A DNA stretch of 64,000 nucleotides from a bacterium 336/3 (GTDB taxonomy: Bacteria > Bacteroidota > Bacteroidia > Cytophagales > Thermonemataceae): assembly GCA_001281695.1 (NCBI GenBank), contig LJIE01000001.1, forward strand, positions 2,494,586 to 2,558,585. The letters are read 5' to 3'. Position 1 is the stretch's first letter. Every line of letters begins with the position of its first letter. Below, piece by piece: positions 26,108-35,668 of the stretch. The notes beneath the pieces are model-generated. The model had not been told where the DNA came from. It ran no database searches and saw only the letters and a program-made list of their open reading frames with translations. A program made the translations under genes and the position numbers.

Positions 26108-26137
26108 TAAAAAGGGTTGAATATTCAACCCTTTTTT
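26108..26137. terminator. Bidirectional terminator
   Basis: A perfect palindrome centred at 26122/26123, with core GGGTTGAATATTCAACCC and A/T tails on both sides. It lies between the convergent TPR gene and miaE and can terminate both. Confidence 0.85.
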
Positions 26138-26717
26138 AATGTACTCTATCTCCTCTAATATCTAAATTTTTAATAATTTCGGCTTCTTGTTCCAAAAGTT
26201 CATTCAATCTTGTTTTTACATAATCTTCGGGCATGTATTCTTTTGCCAAATCCACAAAATTGACATAATGCCCAGCCTCTGAAATCATGAGTTCATAATA
26301 AAATTTTTTCAAATCCTCATCAGCTATATTCTGAGAGAGTATTTTAAATCTCTCGCAACTACGAGCTTCAATAATGGCATTGATAAGCAACTGTTCTACC
26401 AATTGTTGGTCTTTTGAGCCTCCCTTTTTTGTAAGAGTAAGCAATTTTTCTACATATTCATCTTTTCTTTTTCTCCCAAACTCAATATTTCTCTCTTTCA
26501 TTTTTTCCATTACACGCTCAAAATGTCCCCATTCCTCAGCTACTACAGGCGTGAGGACTTCTACAAGTTTTTTTCTTTCGGGATAATGGATAATGAGTGA
26601 TATACATGAAGATGCAGCTTTTTGCTCGCAATAGGCGTGGTCAATTAAGATTTCGGCAATGGTTTTTTCTGCTAAATTCGCCCAACGAGGGTCAGTTGGT
26701 AATTGTAACCCAAGCAT
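26136..26717 (-). CDS. miaE: tRNA-(ms2io6A)-hydroxylase MiaE
   Basis: A 193-residue MiaE-like diiron hydroxylase, which hydroxylates the isopentenyl group of ms2i6A at tRNA position 37. The ferritin-like four-helix bundle carries two pairs of ExxH metal motifs: EEWGHF around residue 83 and EAGHY around residue 150, with further glutamates in IDHAYCEQKAASS and IEARSCERF. Length fits the family. The gene is alone between a shared terminator and a 170-base AT-rich gap. Confidence 0.88.
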   Translation of the reverse strand: MLGLQLPTDPRWANLAEKTIAEILIDHAYCEQKAASSCISLIIHYPERKKLVEVLTPVVAEEWGHFERVMEKMKERNIEFGRKRKDEYVEKLLTLTKKGGSKDQQLVEQLLINAIIEARSCERFKILSQNIADEDLKKFYYELMISEAGHYVNFVDLAKEYMPEDYVKTRLNELLEQEAEIIKNLDIRGDRVH

Positions 26718-26888
26718 AAATAATTAAATTTAATTCCTAAATACAGGCACAAAAATACAAAATAAAATCATTGCTTTTCAAAAATTAAATTTCTAATTAG
26801 TGTACTAAATGAAAGAAATAATATATAAAAATACTACATAATAATTTTACGGAGTAAAATAGCTATATTGAAATTATATTTTATTATC

Positions 26889-27962
26889 ATGGAAAAATCA
26901 GTTTTTTTATATTATCAAGAAGGGGGTTCGGATAAAGTTTACCAACTTCATTTAGAGGCAAAAGAAGAGGGCTACATTGTTCATTTTGCATTTGGAAGAC
27001 GTGGCAGTTCTTTACAAACAGGCTCAAAAACACCTACACCAGTAGCTTTAGAAAAAGCAGAGGCTATTTTTGAAAAATTATTAAAAGAAAAAACAGCTAA
27101 AGGATATAAAACTTTAGTATCTGAAGAACAAACAACTTATCAACCTGTAGAAAAAGAAAAAATAGATACAGGCATTTATTGTCAGTTACTTAACCCAATT
27201 GAATTGATAGATGTAGAGAAATACCTACAAGATGATAGATTTTTAGCTCAAGAAAAACATGATGGTAAACGTTTTTTGATTTCTAAGAAAGGAAATGAAC
27301 TCATTGCTATCAATAGAAAAGGGCTTTCCGTGGGTTATCCAAGCCTATTTGATGTTTTAAAAGAGAATCAAACAGATTTTGTATTGGATGGTGAATTAAT
27401 AGGGGAAAAATTTCATGTATTTGATTTATTGCATTTACACCAAGAAGATACTCGTAATCTACCTTTAATTGTTCGTTTAAACAAACTTTCAGAGCTTTTG
27501 AGTATCATCAAAACAGATTTTTTAGTAGAAACAGCTTCTTACCACGATGCAGATTCGAAGAGAGAATTGTATGAAAAACTTCATAAACAAAAGAAAGAGG
27601 GGATAGTTTTCAAACATAAATCGGCTCCTTATACAGCAGGAAGACCCAATTCCAAAGGAAATCAACTCAAACACAAATTTTATGCAACGGCTTCATTCAT
27701 CGTAGTGGCTATTAATGATAAAAGGAGTGTGGCTCTAGGGCTTCTTGATGAAACAGGCAAACAAATAGGAGCTGGGAATGTGACCATTTCTATTAATTTT
27801 GATATTCCTCAAGTAGGAGATATTGTAGAAGTACGTTATTTGTATGCGTTCAAAGAATCGGGTTCTGTGTATCAGCCTGTATATTTGGGAAAACGTGATG
27901 ATATAGATAGAGAGGCTTGTACAGTGAGCCAACTTAAATACAAAGCCGAAAATGAAGATTAA
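26889..27962 (+). CDS. WGR-domain ATP-dependent DNA ligase
   Basis: A 357-residue protein with an N-terminal WGR domain (residues 1-80: DKVYQLHLEAKEEGYIVHFAFGRRG, with FGRRG as the core) fused to an ATP-dependent DNA ligase adenylation domain. The nucleotidyl motif I is KHDG with Lys123, motif III is LDGEL (166-170), motif IV EGIVFK (237-242), and the C-terminal part is OB-fold-like. I chose the ATG at 26889 over the TTG at 26868. No Ku or LigD gene is adjacent, so it is not part of a typical NHEJ cluster. WGR domains sense DNA ends and nucleic acid in PARP proteins. Ligation of breaks is likely but unproven. Confidence 0.85.
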   Translation: MEKSVFLYYQEGGSDKVYQLHLEAKEEGYIVHFAFGRRGSSLQTGSKTPTPVALEKAEAIFEKLLKEKTAKGYKTLVSEEQTTYQPVEKEKIDTGIYCQLLNPIELIDVEKYLQDDRFLAQEKHDGKRFLISKKGNELIAINRKGLSVGYPSLFDVLKENQTDFVLDGELIGEKFHVFDLLHLHQEDTRNLPLIVRLNKLSELLSIIKTDFLVETASYHDADSKRELYEKLHKQKKEGIVFKHKSAPYTAGRPNSKGNQLKHKFYATASFIVVAINDKRSVALGLLDETGKQIGAGNVTISINFDIPQVGDIVEVRYLYAFKESGSVYQPVYLGKRDDIDREACTVSQLKYKAENED

Positions 27963-28005
27963 CTTAACATAATAAAAAATATTACATCAAGGTAAGGTAT
28001 ATTTT

Positions 28006-29667
28006 ATGAAACAGTTTCCTGAAACCTTAGAATTCAAGAAAAAATATATAAAAGCAAATCAGTTTGGGATGATGTTGGATGATTCACTTAAACAGCCTCA
28101 ACAGATAAATGAACAATATATTGAGAAGAAAATTATCAAACCTGCTATCAAAATCTTAGATGAAATGATAGCCATGTTGCCATTGAGGTTTACACAAAAA
28201 TCTATTCAATGGAAAACGAAAGATATTTTCATTCTTCTTATCAACTTAGAAAGTCCAGAAGACGAACCAGAAGAGATATACACTAATCACAACGGTTGGG
28301 AGGAGTATAGCCTGCCTCCAAACACAAATATGTTATATGAATCAACTATTAAAATTGTATTAGAAGATTGGAAATTTAGGTTTTTGAATACTTGGCTGGT
28401 TTCTTTAGAAAGAACATCAAAGAGTAATTTATACTATAAATACATCAAGAAGGTTTTTTCTCAAGCGAAAAAGTGTATTCCATTGGTTGAAAACTACGAA
28501 AAAGACAATTTACAAGAATGGCAAAAGAATATGATTAGTCTTTATGCCAATCAGATAGCTTGGTACACACAAGCAGAAGAAAACGACATTAAAAAATTAG
28601 AAAAAGCTCTTCAAGTTTTAGAGAAAGGTTATCAGTTTGCCGGATTTCGATATTCAGAATGGAATGATAGAAGTTACATTCATGATACAAAAGTAAGATT
28701 ACTTCTAAAACTCAATAGACATGAAGAGGCTTTTCCAATAGTTTATCAAACACTCAAAGAACATACATATTTCAACGATTTTGATGATTTAAAAAAACAT
28801 GCAGATTATTTAAAATGGTTAGAAAAGCAAAAGGATTTCGAAGAACAACAAAAACTGGATAAACAAAAAGCTGATGAAGCATTTGCAAAATTACTTAAAG
28901 AAAAACAAAAAGAGTCTCAAAACCAGTTTGTGAATAGCAAACACACTTTAGTAAAAAAGCATAAAAATATACTTAATAAAATAAAAAAAATACAAATATC
29001 CCTCAGACTACGAAAATTATATTATAAAAATGGTTGGGAATTATTGAGAGAAAGAATGGATGACCATTACCATGATGATTTTGGACTTTTACTATGGTCG
29101 GAAGAAAAAATAGACCAATATGAAAAAAGGCATGAAATACAGTTGCCTGAAGAACTAAAAGTTTATTTGATGGAGATTGGAGAAATGGGACATGGATATT
29201 TCAGTTGGGGAGAGGGAATTATAATGCCTTCTGAAAATAAAGAAATAGAAAAGCTAAAGAAAAATTTTCCAATTACGTCTGCCAAAATACATAATATTGG
29301 TTCATATTTAGATCAAAAAGGCTGGATTTACCCTGATGATGATTCAGGTTTTGTATATTTACAAGAACAGGGGCTGATTTCTGAAAGTGCTAATGCCCAA
29401 GAAATGTTTGGATTGCCAGAAAACGCAGATATTTTTGATGGTTGTATGCTTTTAGGATATTCTATGGGACAAAATAGCTTGTATTTAATTATGAATGGAG
29501 AATTTGAAGGAGAAATATGGTCTGATGCTTTACAGTATGGAGTAGAATCAGGATGTTGTTTTTCAGTAGCTACTAGAAAAAGATTGAAATTTTTAGATTT
29601 TATAGCTCAAAGCCTTGAATCCCACAGAAATAATTATTCAAATACTGAAGATGGAGACTGGATGTAA
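28006..29667 (+). CDS. SMI1/KNR4-domain protein
   Basis: A 553-residue protein. The C-terminal part (about 355-540) resembles the SMI1/KNR4 (SUKH) fold: WSEEKIDQYEKRHEIQLPEELKVYLMEIG is the typical entry helix, and the acidic and aromatic loops follow. The N-terminal 320 residues are helical, with a TPR-like section (about 170-265) and a coiled coil (about 285-345), and I do not recognise them further. SUKH domains often occur in immunity proteins to polymorphic toxins, but no toxin is adjacent. It overlaps the next gene by 17 bases. Confidence 0.72.
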   Translation: MKQFPETLEFKKKYIKANQFGMMLDDSLKQPQQINEQYIEKKIIKPAIKILDEMIAMLPLRFTQKSIQWKTKDIFILLINLESPEDEPEEIYTNHNGWEEYSLPPNTNMLYESTIKIVLEDWKFRFLNTWLVSLERTSKSNLYYKYIKKVFSQAKKCIPLVENYEKDNLQEWQKNMISLYANQIAWYTQAEENDIKKLEKALQVLEKGYQFAGFRYSEWNDRSYIHDTKVRLLLKLNRHEEAFPIVYQTLKEHTYFNDFDDLKKHADYLKWLEKQKDFEEQQKLDKQKADEAFAKLLKEKQKESQNQFVNSKHTLVKKHKNILNKIKKIQISLRLRKLYYKNGWELLRERMDDHYHDDFGLLLWSEEKIDQYEKRHEIQLPEELKVYLMEIGEMGHGYFSWGEGIIMPSENKEIEKLKKNFPITSAKIHNIGSYLDQKGWIYPDDDSGFVYLQEQGLISESANAQEMFGLPENADIFDGCMLLGYSMGQNSLYLIMNGEFEGEIWSDALQYGVESGCCFSVATRKRLKFLDFIAQSLESHRNNYSNTEDGDWM

Positions 29668-30187
29668 TTTAGAAACAATAAGAAGCACCATAGAATATGG
29701 ACTTATCAAAAATTATTATGCTGATAAAAAAGCTGAAAGAAGTGGTGTGCTTCTTATAAATCATATTGATGAAGGTTTACAAATTTTAAAATGGGAAAAA
29801 GCTTCCATAAATGCAATGAAGGCTTATTGTCTGCATCCTATGTTTCAAGCAGATGAGGCTTTGGTAGAAAATTATCAATTAAAAATATCAGAAAAGGTTA
29901 CTCCAAATATTATTTTGCTTGTAATGGAGTATCGAAATATTGCCAATCAGTATTTGTCTAAAAGAATCATTGAAAATATTGAAGAAATTCAACTAAGCTC
30001 TTTAGTAGAAGTAAATCAAATACTTGTAGCCGATAAAATTCAAAACAGAAAAGATTTTGAGATATATCACAAAAAAAGCCATCCAAGAGCAATAGAGTTA
30101 GATAAGTACTTCAAAAACTGGCTTTTAAGATTAAAAATTTCAGAAGAAAAGTATCAAAATTATTGTCAAAATTTGACTACAAAATAA
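29651..30187 (+). CDS. Hypothetical protein, HD-like pattern
   Basis: A 178-residue protein with its likely start at the ATG at 29651 (an in-frame TTG at 29615 extends further). It overlaps the SMI1/KNR4 gene by 17 bases and is probably translationally coupled to it. The stretch YYADKKAERSGVLLINHIDEG followed by AYCLHPMFQADEAL has histidine and acidic positions reminiscent of a HD-type phosphohydrolase, but the classic HD pair is not evident, so this is only a hint. The rest is helical. Its function is not known to me. Confidence 0.6.
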   Translation: METGCNLETIRSTIEYGLIKNYYADKKAERSGVLLINHIDEGLQILKWEKASINAMKAYCLHPMFQADEALVENYQLKISEKVTPNIILLVMEYRNIANQYLSKRIIENIEEIQLSSLVEVNQILVADKIQNRKDFEIYHKKSHPRAIELDKYFKNWLLRLKISEEKYQNYCQNLTTK

Positions 30188-30215
30188 TATTCACAATAAA
30201 TTAATACAGCATTGT

Positions 30216-30246
30216 TTGGGTTTCTAATTATTATTCTATAATTTTG
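30216..30246 (+). promoter_or_regulatory. Promoter of guaB
   Basis: TTG at 30216-30218 (within TTTG) is followed after 20 bases by TAATTTTG at 30239-30246, matching the Bacteroidota TTG / TAnnTTTG promoter. The guaB start codon is 33 bases downstream. Confidence 0.75.
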
Positions 30247-30278
30247 TTCGGCAAATAGAGACCCTTTTATTTGCCTTT

Positions 30279-31766
30279 ATGTACACTCCAGCTTTTGGCG
30301 ACAGCCACAAATTTCTCTTTGAAGCACTTACTTACGATGATGTATTGTTGCTTCCTGCTTATTCTGAGGTTCTACCTCGTGACACCAAACTCCAAACATA
30401 TCTTACAAAGAAAATAACCCTAAATTTGCCTATTGTTTCGGCTGCTATGGACACCGTAACAGAGTATAAACTTGCTATTGCAATGGCTCGTGAAGGTGGA
30501 ATTGGGTTTATTCATAAAAATATGACTATTGAGGCTCAAGCAGAGCAGGTTAGGAAAGTAAAACGTTCTGAAAGTGGAATGATAATTGACCCTATCACAC
30601 TCCCTGAAACAGCCATTCTCGCTGATGCACTGCGTATTATGAGTGAGTTTAAAATTGGTGGAATCCCTGTTGTGGATGCTTCTATGAAACTCAAAGGGAT
30701 CATTACCAATCGTGATTTACGTTTCCAAAAAGATTTATCCAAATCTGTTTTGGATATTATGACCAAGGACAATCTCATTACTGCTCAAGAAGGTATTACA
30801 TTAGACCAAGCTGAAGAAGTTTTACAAGAATACAAAATTGAAAAACTGCCTGTTATCAATCAGGAAGGAAAACTAATAGGTTTGGTTACCTATAAAGATA
30901 TTATTCGAAGAAAAGATTTTCCAAATGCTTGTAAAGATGAATTTGGAAGATTGCGAGTAGGGGCTGCATTGGGTGTTACAGCTGATATTTTAGAGAGAAT
31001 AGAACTTTTAAAAACAGCAGGTGTAGATGTAGTAACCATTGATACAGCTCATGGACACTCTAAAGGAGTTATAGATTCACTTAAATTTGTGAAGTCTAAA
31101 TACCCTGAATTACAGGTAATTGTAGGGAATGTAGCTACAGGAGCAGGGGCAAAAGCCTTAGCAGATGCAGGAGCAGACGCAGTAAAAGTAGGTGTAGGAC
31201 CAGGCAGTATTTGTACCACTCGTGTGGTAGCAGGCGTTGGAATGGCTCAACTCTCAGCTGTTTGGGAAGCATACAAAATTTTAAAAGAAATGGGTGTTCC
31301 CATTATTGCAGATGGTGGTATTCGCTATTCTGGTGATTTGGTAAAAGCCATTGCAGGCGGAGCAAGTAGCATTATGATAGGTTCATTGTTGGCTGGTACA
31401 GACGAATCACCAGGTGAAGTGGTTATTTTTGAAGGACGTAAGTTTAAAACATACAGAGGAATGGGTTCATTGGAGGCAATGGAAGCAGGTTCTAAGGATA
31501 GATATTTTCAAGATGCAGAAGATGACATCAAAAAGCTTGTTCCTGAAGGAATTGTAGGACAAGTGCCTTATAAAGGTACAGTTGCCGAAGTGATGTATCA
31601 GATGGCTGGAGGCTTAAAAGCTGGTATGGGTTATTGTGGAGCAAAAACCATTAAAGATTTACAAGAAAATGCTCAATTTGTAAAAATAACAACGTCTGGT
31701 ATCAGAGAAAGTCATCCTCATGATGTTACCATTACAAGAGAAGCTCCTAATTATAGTAGGAAATAG
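30279..31766 (+). CDS. guaB: IMP dehydrogenase
   Basis: A 495-residue inosine 5'-monophosphate dehydrogenase, the rate-limiting step of GMP synthesis (IMP to XMP with NAD). It opens with [22 protein letters not shown] and [12 protein letters not shown]. The two CBS domains occupy about residues 95-210. The catalytic loop GPGSICTTR (with the nucleophilic Cys), the [18 protein letters not shown] motif and the C-terminal [11 protein letters not shown] are all present. Length is normal. It is a single gene with its own promoter and a hairpin terminator downstream. Confidence 0.98.
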   Translation: MYTPAFGDSHKFLFEALTYDDVLLLPAYSEVLPRDTKLQTYLTKKITLNLPIVSAAMDTVTEYKLAIAMAREGGIGFIHKNMTIEAQAEQVRKVKRSESGMIIDPITLPETAILADALRIMSEFKIGGIPVVDASMKLKGIITNRDLRFQKDLSKSVLDIMTKDNLITAQEGITLDQAEEVLQEYKIEKLPVINQEGKLIGLVTYKDIIRRKDFPNACKDEFGRLRVGAALGVTADILERIELLKTAGVDVVTIDTAHGHSKGVIDSLKFVKSKYPELQVIVGNVATGAGAKALADAGADAVKVGVGPGSICTTRVVAGVGMAQLSAVWEAYKILKEMGVPIIADGGIRYSGDLVKAIAGGASSIMIGSLLAGTDESPGEVVIFEGRKFKTYRGMGSLEAMEAGSKDRYFQDAEDDIKKLVPEGIVGQVPYKGTVAEVMYQMAGGLKAGMGYCGAKTIKDLQENAQFVKITTSGIRESHPHDVTITREAPNYSRK

Positions 31767-31818
31767 ATATTCTCTCAATATTATTAGTTTTTAGAATCAA
31801 AATACATTTGGTAAATCA

Positions 31819-31851
31819 ACACGAGTAAAAATATACTTTACTCGTGTTTTT
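31819..31851 (+). terminator. Rho-independent terminator of guaB
   Basis: ACACGAGTAAA (31819-31829) pairs perfectly with TTTACTCGTGT (31837-31847) around a 7-base loop, followed by TTTT to 31851. It lies 53 bases after the guaB stop and ends right where an alternative GTG for the next gene begins. Confidence 0.85.
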
Positions 31852-31863
31852 GTGAAAACAAAT

Positions 31864-32577
31864 ATGAAAAAACTGAAATCACAGCTTGAAAACGAAGGTT
31901 TTTGTATTGTAGAGGGTATTTATACAGAACAAGAAATCAAAAATATAATTGACATCATTGATCAAACTGAAAGTAATAACACAACATTTAGAAAGAGTAA
32001 AGACTTGTTTGCAATACGTCAGTTTCATAAAGAAGTTCCAGAAACATTACCTCATATTTTTAATGATTCCTTAAAAAATATCTTGTTAAATTGGTTTGAT
32101 GAAGGTTATTTCATCACTAAATCTATATATTTTGATAAACCTGCTGATTCAAACTGGTTTGTGGCTTACCATCAGGATTTAACCATTTCTGTAAATCAAA
32201 AGGTAGATTTGCCTGATTATCAAGGTTGGATACAAAAACAAAATCAGTATTCGGTACAGCCACCAGTAAATATTTTAGAAAATAATTTTACAATCCGAAT
32301 TCATTTAGATGATACTACATCTGAGAATGGTGCTTTAAAAGTTATTCCACTTTCTCATCAAAAAGGCATATTAAGACCAGAAAATTTCAACTTCAAATCT
32401 GAAAAAGAAACAGTTTGCACAGTAAAAAGTGGAGGTGTAATGTTTATGAAACCTCTTATCTTACATGCTTCTAATAAAACAACCAATCAAGCAAGAAGAA
32501 GGGTTATTCATATAGAATTCAGTAATCAAATATTGCCAACGCCTTTAGAATGGAGTGAAAAACATCCCATTTTTTAA
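31864..32577 (+). CDS. Phytanoyl-CoA dioxygenase (PhyH) family protein
   Basis: A 237-residue 2-oxoglutarate/Fe(II)-dependent oxygenase of the PhyH family, with the ATG at 31864 preferred over a GTG at 31852 that sits inside the guaB terminator. The facial-triad HxD appears as H-Q-D (AYHQDLTIS), preceded by KPADSNWFVA, and the distal His is probably in MKPLILHASNKTTNQARRR, with the 2OG-binding Arg nearby (RRRVIHIEF). Its substrate is unknown; the family acts on diverse small molecules. A 9-bp hairpin (32562-32570 with 32585-32593) spans its end and that of mgsA, which converges on it. Confidence 0.82.
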   Translation: MKKLKSQLENEGFCIVEGIYTEQEIKNIIDIIDQTESNNTTFRKSKDLFAIRQFHKEVPETLPHIFNDSLKNILLNWFDEGYFITKSIYFDKPADSNWFVAYHQDLTISVNQKVDLPDYQGWIQKQNQYSVQPPVNILENNFTIRIHLDDTTSENGALKVIPLSHQKGILRPENFNFKSEKETVCTVKSGGVMFMKPLILHASNKTTNQARRRVIHIEFSNQILPTPLEWSEKHPIF

Positions 32578-32592
32578 AATAAATATGGGATG

Positions 32593-33027
32593 TCAAATTT
32601 TGATATTTCTTTGTTGATAATCACTAAAATCTGGTATTCTGCGAGTATATTGTACATCTGTAAGCAAAGGAGAGGTAATGAGTAAATTGGCTGATGCCTC
32701 ATTGCAAGCAATGGGGATATTCCAAACATTTGCAATTCTCAGAAGGGCTTTTACATCAGAGTCATGGGGTTGAGGAGAGAGTGGGTCCCAAAAAAATATT
32801 AAAATATCAATGATGCCTTCTGAAATTTTAGCTCCAATTTGCTGGTCGCCACCCAAAGGTCCACTCATCAGTTTTTCTATTGGTATTTGGAGTTCTTGCT
32901 CTAAAATAGTGCCTGTTGTGCCAGTAGCAAATATTTTAAATTTTTTCAAAGTTTCTATATGAGTAGATGCCCATTCGAGCATTTCAGCTTTTTTACTATC
33001 ATGAGCTACTAAAACGATATTTTTCAT
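32593..33027 (-). CDS. mgsA: Methylglyoxal synthase
   Basis: A 144-residue methylglyoxal synthase that converts dihydroxyacetone phosphate to methylglyoxal. The catalytic residues align with those known in Escherichia coli MgsA with an offset of ten: H9/D10, D61 (in GPLGGDQQ), D81, H88 and D91. This small enzyme bypasses lower glycolysis under phosphate limitation. It is ten bases downstream of the dicarboxylate symporter gene in the same direction and may be co-transcribed with it. Confidence 0.94.
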   Translation of the reverse strand: MKNIVLVAHDSKKAEMLEWASTHIETLKKFKIFATGTTGTILEQELQIPIEKLMSGPLGGDQQIGAKISEGIIDILIFFWDPLSPQPHDSDVKALLRIANVWNIPIACNEASANLLITSPLLTDVQYTRRIPDFSDYQQRNIKI

Positions 33028-33037
33028 ACATGAGTAT

Positions 33038-34300
33038 TTATTCTTTTGTATTCAGTTGTTTTTCTGCCAAAGATTGTTTGATCTCTGAGAATTCTCCTTC
33101 ATGTTTGGCAATGATTAAGGTTGCTACCGCATTACCTATCAAATTCGTGATAGAACGAGCCTCAGACATAAATTTATCCACAGCAAGTAAAATACCCAAA
33201 CCCTCTAACGGAATTTTAGGAAAAGAAGCAAGTGTAGAAGCCAAGACAATAAATCCACTTCCTGCAACGCCTGCCGCTCCTTTGGAGGTAAGTATCAATA
33301 TTCCAACTATTGTAAGTTGCTCTTGTAAAGATAACTGAATTTGAAACACTTGTGCTAGAAAAATGACAGACATAGAAAGGTAAATAGCTGTTCCATCCAA
33401 ATTGAATGAATAACCTGTAGGAATTACAAGCCCAGCGACTTGTTTGGAACAACCATAATGCTCCATTTTTTCAATCATACGAGGTAAAACAGATTCAGAA
33501 GAAGACGTTCCCAAAACAATAAAAATTTCTTCTTTGATATAAACGAGTAGTTTCCAAAGACTAAACCCGAATTTTAGGCAAACCAAATTGAGTATAATGA
33601 AAATAAAACAAGCCATGGTGGTGTACATGGTTATCATGAGTTTACCCAGTGGAATAAGTATTTCAAGCCCATATTTTCCGATAGCTGCTGCCATTGCTCC
33701 AAAAGCTCCTAAAGGAGCAAATCTCATGACTATTCCCATGATTTTAAAAAGCACATGAGAAATATTCTCAAAAGTGTGTAGTAATTGCTGACTGCCTTGT
33801 CCGCCTAATTTTGCAATACCAATGCCAAATAGAATAGAAAAAAATAATACTTGTAAAATATCTCCACTGGCAAAAGCACCCACGACATTTTCTGGTACAA
33901 TAGAGGTAATATGGTCAAAACCAGTTTTCTCTTTACTTTTGTTTAAAAACTTTGAAACATCTTCAACTTTGAGCTTTTCAGGATTGACACCAGCACCAGG
34001 TTCTATCAAATTGCCCACAACCAAACCAATAATCAGGGCAAAAGTGGTCATCACAATAAAATAGCCTAAAGCTTTCCCTCCAATTCTGCCAAATTTTTTC
34101 ATATCACCCACTTTTCCAATGCCTAAAACAATAGTCAGGAAAATAATAGGAGCAATAATCATTTTTATCATTTTGATAAAAAGAGTACCCAAAAATTCTG
34201 TTTTTTTTGCAATATCAGGGAATACGATTCCTAATAAAATACCTAAAACAACAGCAACAAGCACTTGAAATGTTAAGTTTTGAGTAATTCCTTTTTTCAT
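33038..34300 (-). CDS. Dicarboxylate/amino acid:cation symporter
   Basis: A 420-residue DAACS family transporter (GltP/GltT/DctA type), taking up aspartate, glutamate or C4-dicarboxylates with protons or sodium. It has about eight membrane segments, the serine-rich re-entrant loop LGTSSSESVLPRM, the NLDGTAIYLS motif of HP2/TM7, and GAAGVAGSGFIVLAS, followed by the substrate-site DKFMSEARSITNLIGN. Substrate and coupling ion cannot be told apart from sequence. It may be the first gene of a unit with mgsA. Confidence 0.93.
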   Translation of the reverse strand: MKKGITQNLTFQVLVAVVLGILLGIVFPDIAKKTEFLGTLFIKMIKMIIAPIIFLTIVLGIGKVGDMKKFGRIGGKALGYFIVMTTFALIIGLVVGNLIEPGAGVNPEKLKVEDVSKFLNKSKEKTGFDHITSIVPENVVGAFASGDILQVLFFSILFGIGIAKLGGQGSQQLLHTFENISHVLFKIMGIVMRFAPLGAFGAMAAAIGKYGLEILIPLGKLMITMYTTMACFIFIILNLVCLKFGFSLWKLLVYIKEEIFIVLGTSSSESVLPRMIEKMEHYGCSKQVAGLVIPTGYSFNLDGTAIYLSMSVIFLAQVFQIQLSLQEQLTIVGILILTSKGAAGVAGSGFIVLASTLASFPKIPLEGLGILLAVDKFMSEARSITNLIGNAVATLIIAKHEGEFSEIKQSLAEKQLNTKE

Positions 34301-34368
34301 CAGAATTTTATTTTTTGTTGATTGAGGGTTGGTATAGATAGAATAAAATAAAAATACTCACTGGATAT

Positions 34369-34402
34369 AAAAAAGAGCCGATATTCCTATCGGCTCTTTT
34401 TT
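34369..34402 (-). terminator. Terminator of the TPR gene
   Basis: A perfect 13-bp stem pairs 34371-34383 with 34388-34400 around the loop TTCC. T-runs flank both sides. It lies 16 bases downstream of the TPR gene on the minus strand and could also work in the other direction. Confidence 0.88.
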
Positions 34403-34417
34403 ATGATGAAAGAATAA

Positions 34418-35500
34418 TTATTCTTTTCCAATCGCTTTTATTTTCTTATCCATTTCAGCTTTTTTCTCTTTCATACCCAAAGACTCATAAATTACACGAA
34501 GAATATCCATTGTGTCAAAGTCGTTAGGTTTCACTTGATCAGCTTTTTCCAAGTAAGGGAGAGCTTTTTTTAATTCAGCATCTACCATATCATTGTATTC
34601 CTTTGCTTTCTGTTGTTTTTTAGGATCTTTTAATGTTCCTGTTAAACCTTCAGCTTCTTTTTTCTTAATAACTTCTTTGTTTACAGCTACTGCTTTGTTA
34701 TAATAAGAATATCCAATGGCTCTTGGGTAACCAGCTTCATTTGGAAATTGTACAGCTGCTCTTTTATAAAATTCAATACTTTTATCTTGGTCGCCTTGCT
34801 GGTCATAAAGTTCTGTTAGTGTTGCCCAAAACATAGGCTCTTTTGGCATTTTCTTTAAACCATTTTCTAATAAACTGATAGCTTTTGCATACTCTTTCTT
34901 TTCTCCAGCATAAATTTTAGCCAATTGATATGTAAAATCTCTATAAGTCAAATTATCAATTTTCATCTCAACAAGTTTCTCCGTGTATTTGATAAATTTA
35001 TCATAATCTTTATCAGCCAAAGATGCAATAGAACCAATATAAAAACCTGTTGTATCATTTGGATTTACTTCTATGGCTACATCCAAAGCAGTCATAGAGT
35101 TTTTATAATCTTGTTTTTTATATAAATTAATGCCCTGATTAACAGCAGAATTAAATAATTTGCTTTTGATAGCAGTTTCAGCATCTTTGTAATAACCTTT
35201 CTTTTGGGGCTCTAATTCCATCGCTTTTTTGTAAGCATCCAAAGCTGTTTTAGAAGCTTGTTTATCTAAATTATGAAACATTTCAAGTGGGCTTCCTGCG
35301 ATAGCACTATATACTTCTCCTTTTGTGAACCACGTTTTCGATTTTTGAGCATCTTTTTCATTTTGTAAGGCTTTATCAATAGCTTCTTTGGCTTTATTGA
35401 TTTTACCTTCTTGTAAACTTACATTAGCCAAACCTACTTGAGCTTTTGCCAAAAAGCCTACAAATAGCATAGGCAACAGAATTAAGATAGTCTTTTTCAT
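34418..35500 (-). CDS. TPR-repeat periplasmic protein
   Basis: A 360-residue exported protein with signal peptide MKKTILILLPMLFVGFLAKAQ; I chose the ATG at 35500 and discarded an upstream extension to 35578. Repeats at about 30-330 fit tetratricopeptide repeats (GEVYSAIAG, ALDVAIEVNPNDTTGFYIGSIASL, YLEKADQVKPNDFDTMDILRVIYESLGM). It is likely a periplasmic or outer-membrane scaffold; such proteins are numerous in Bacteroidota and often unassigned. It is transcribed alone. Confidence 0.85.
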   Translation of the reverse strand: MKKTILILLPMLFVGFLAKAQVGLANVSLQEGKINKAKEAIDKALQNEKDAQKSKTWFTKGEVYSAIAGSPLEMFHNLDKQASKTALDAYKKAMELEPQKKGYYKDAETAIKSKLFNSAVNQGINLYKKQDYKNSMTALDVAIEVNPNDTTGFYIGSIASLADKDYDKFIKYTEKLVEMKIDNLTYRDFTYQLAKIYAGEKKEYAKAISLLENGLKKMPKEPMFWATLTELYDQQGDQDKSIEFYKRAAVQFPNEAGYPRAIGYSYYNKAVAVNKEVIKKKEAEGLTGTLKDPKKQQKAKEYNDMVDAELKKALPYLEKADQVKPNDFDTMDILRVIYESLGMKEKKAEMDKKIKAIGKE

Positions 35501-35632
35501 TTGAACGATTTTAATTTTTAATAGTTTTTGCAAATTTACAAAATAATTTGAATTGAGATGGATTATTTTAAGTCTCAAAATTATATGTATTCTACGAGAT
35601 TAGAGTCTTTTTAGTTGTAGAGATATTTAACA

Positions 35633-35664
35633 AAAATGCTACCATTTTTAGTTGGTAGCATTTT
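35633..35664 (-). terminator. Terminator of gyrA
   Basis: AAAATGCTACC (35633-35643) pairs with GGTAGCATTTT (35654-35664) around a 10-base loop. Read on the minus strand it ends in TTTTT and lies five bases beyond the gyrA stop codon. Confidence 0.8.
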
Positions 35665-35668
35665 GTTT

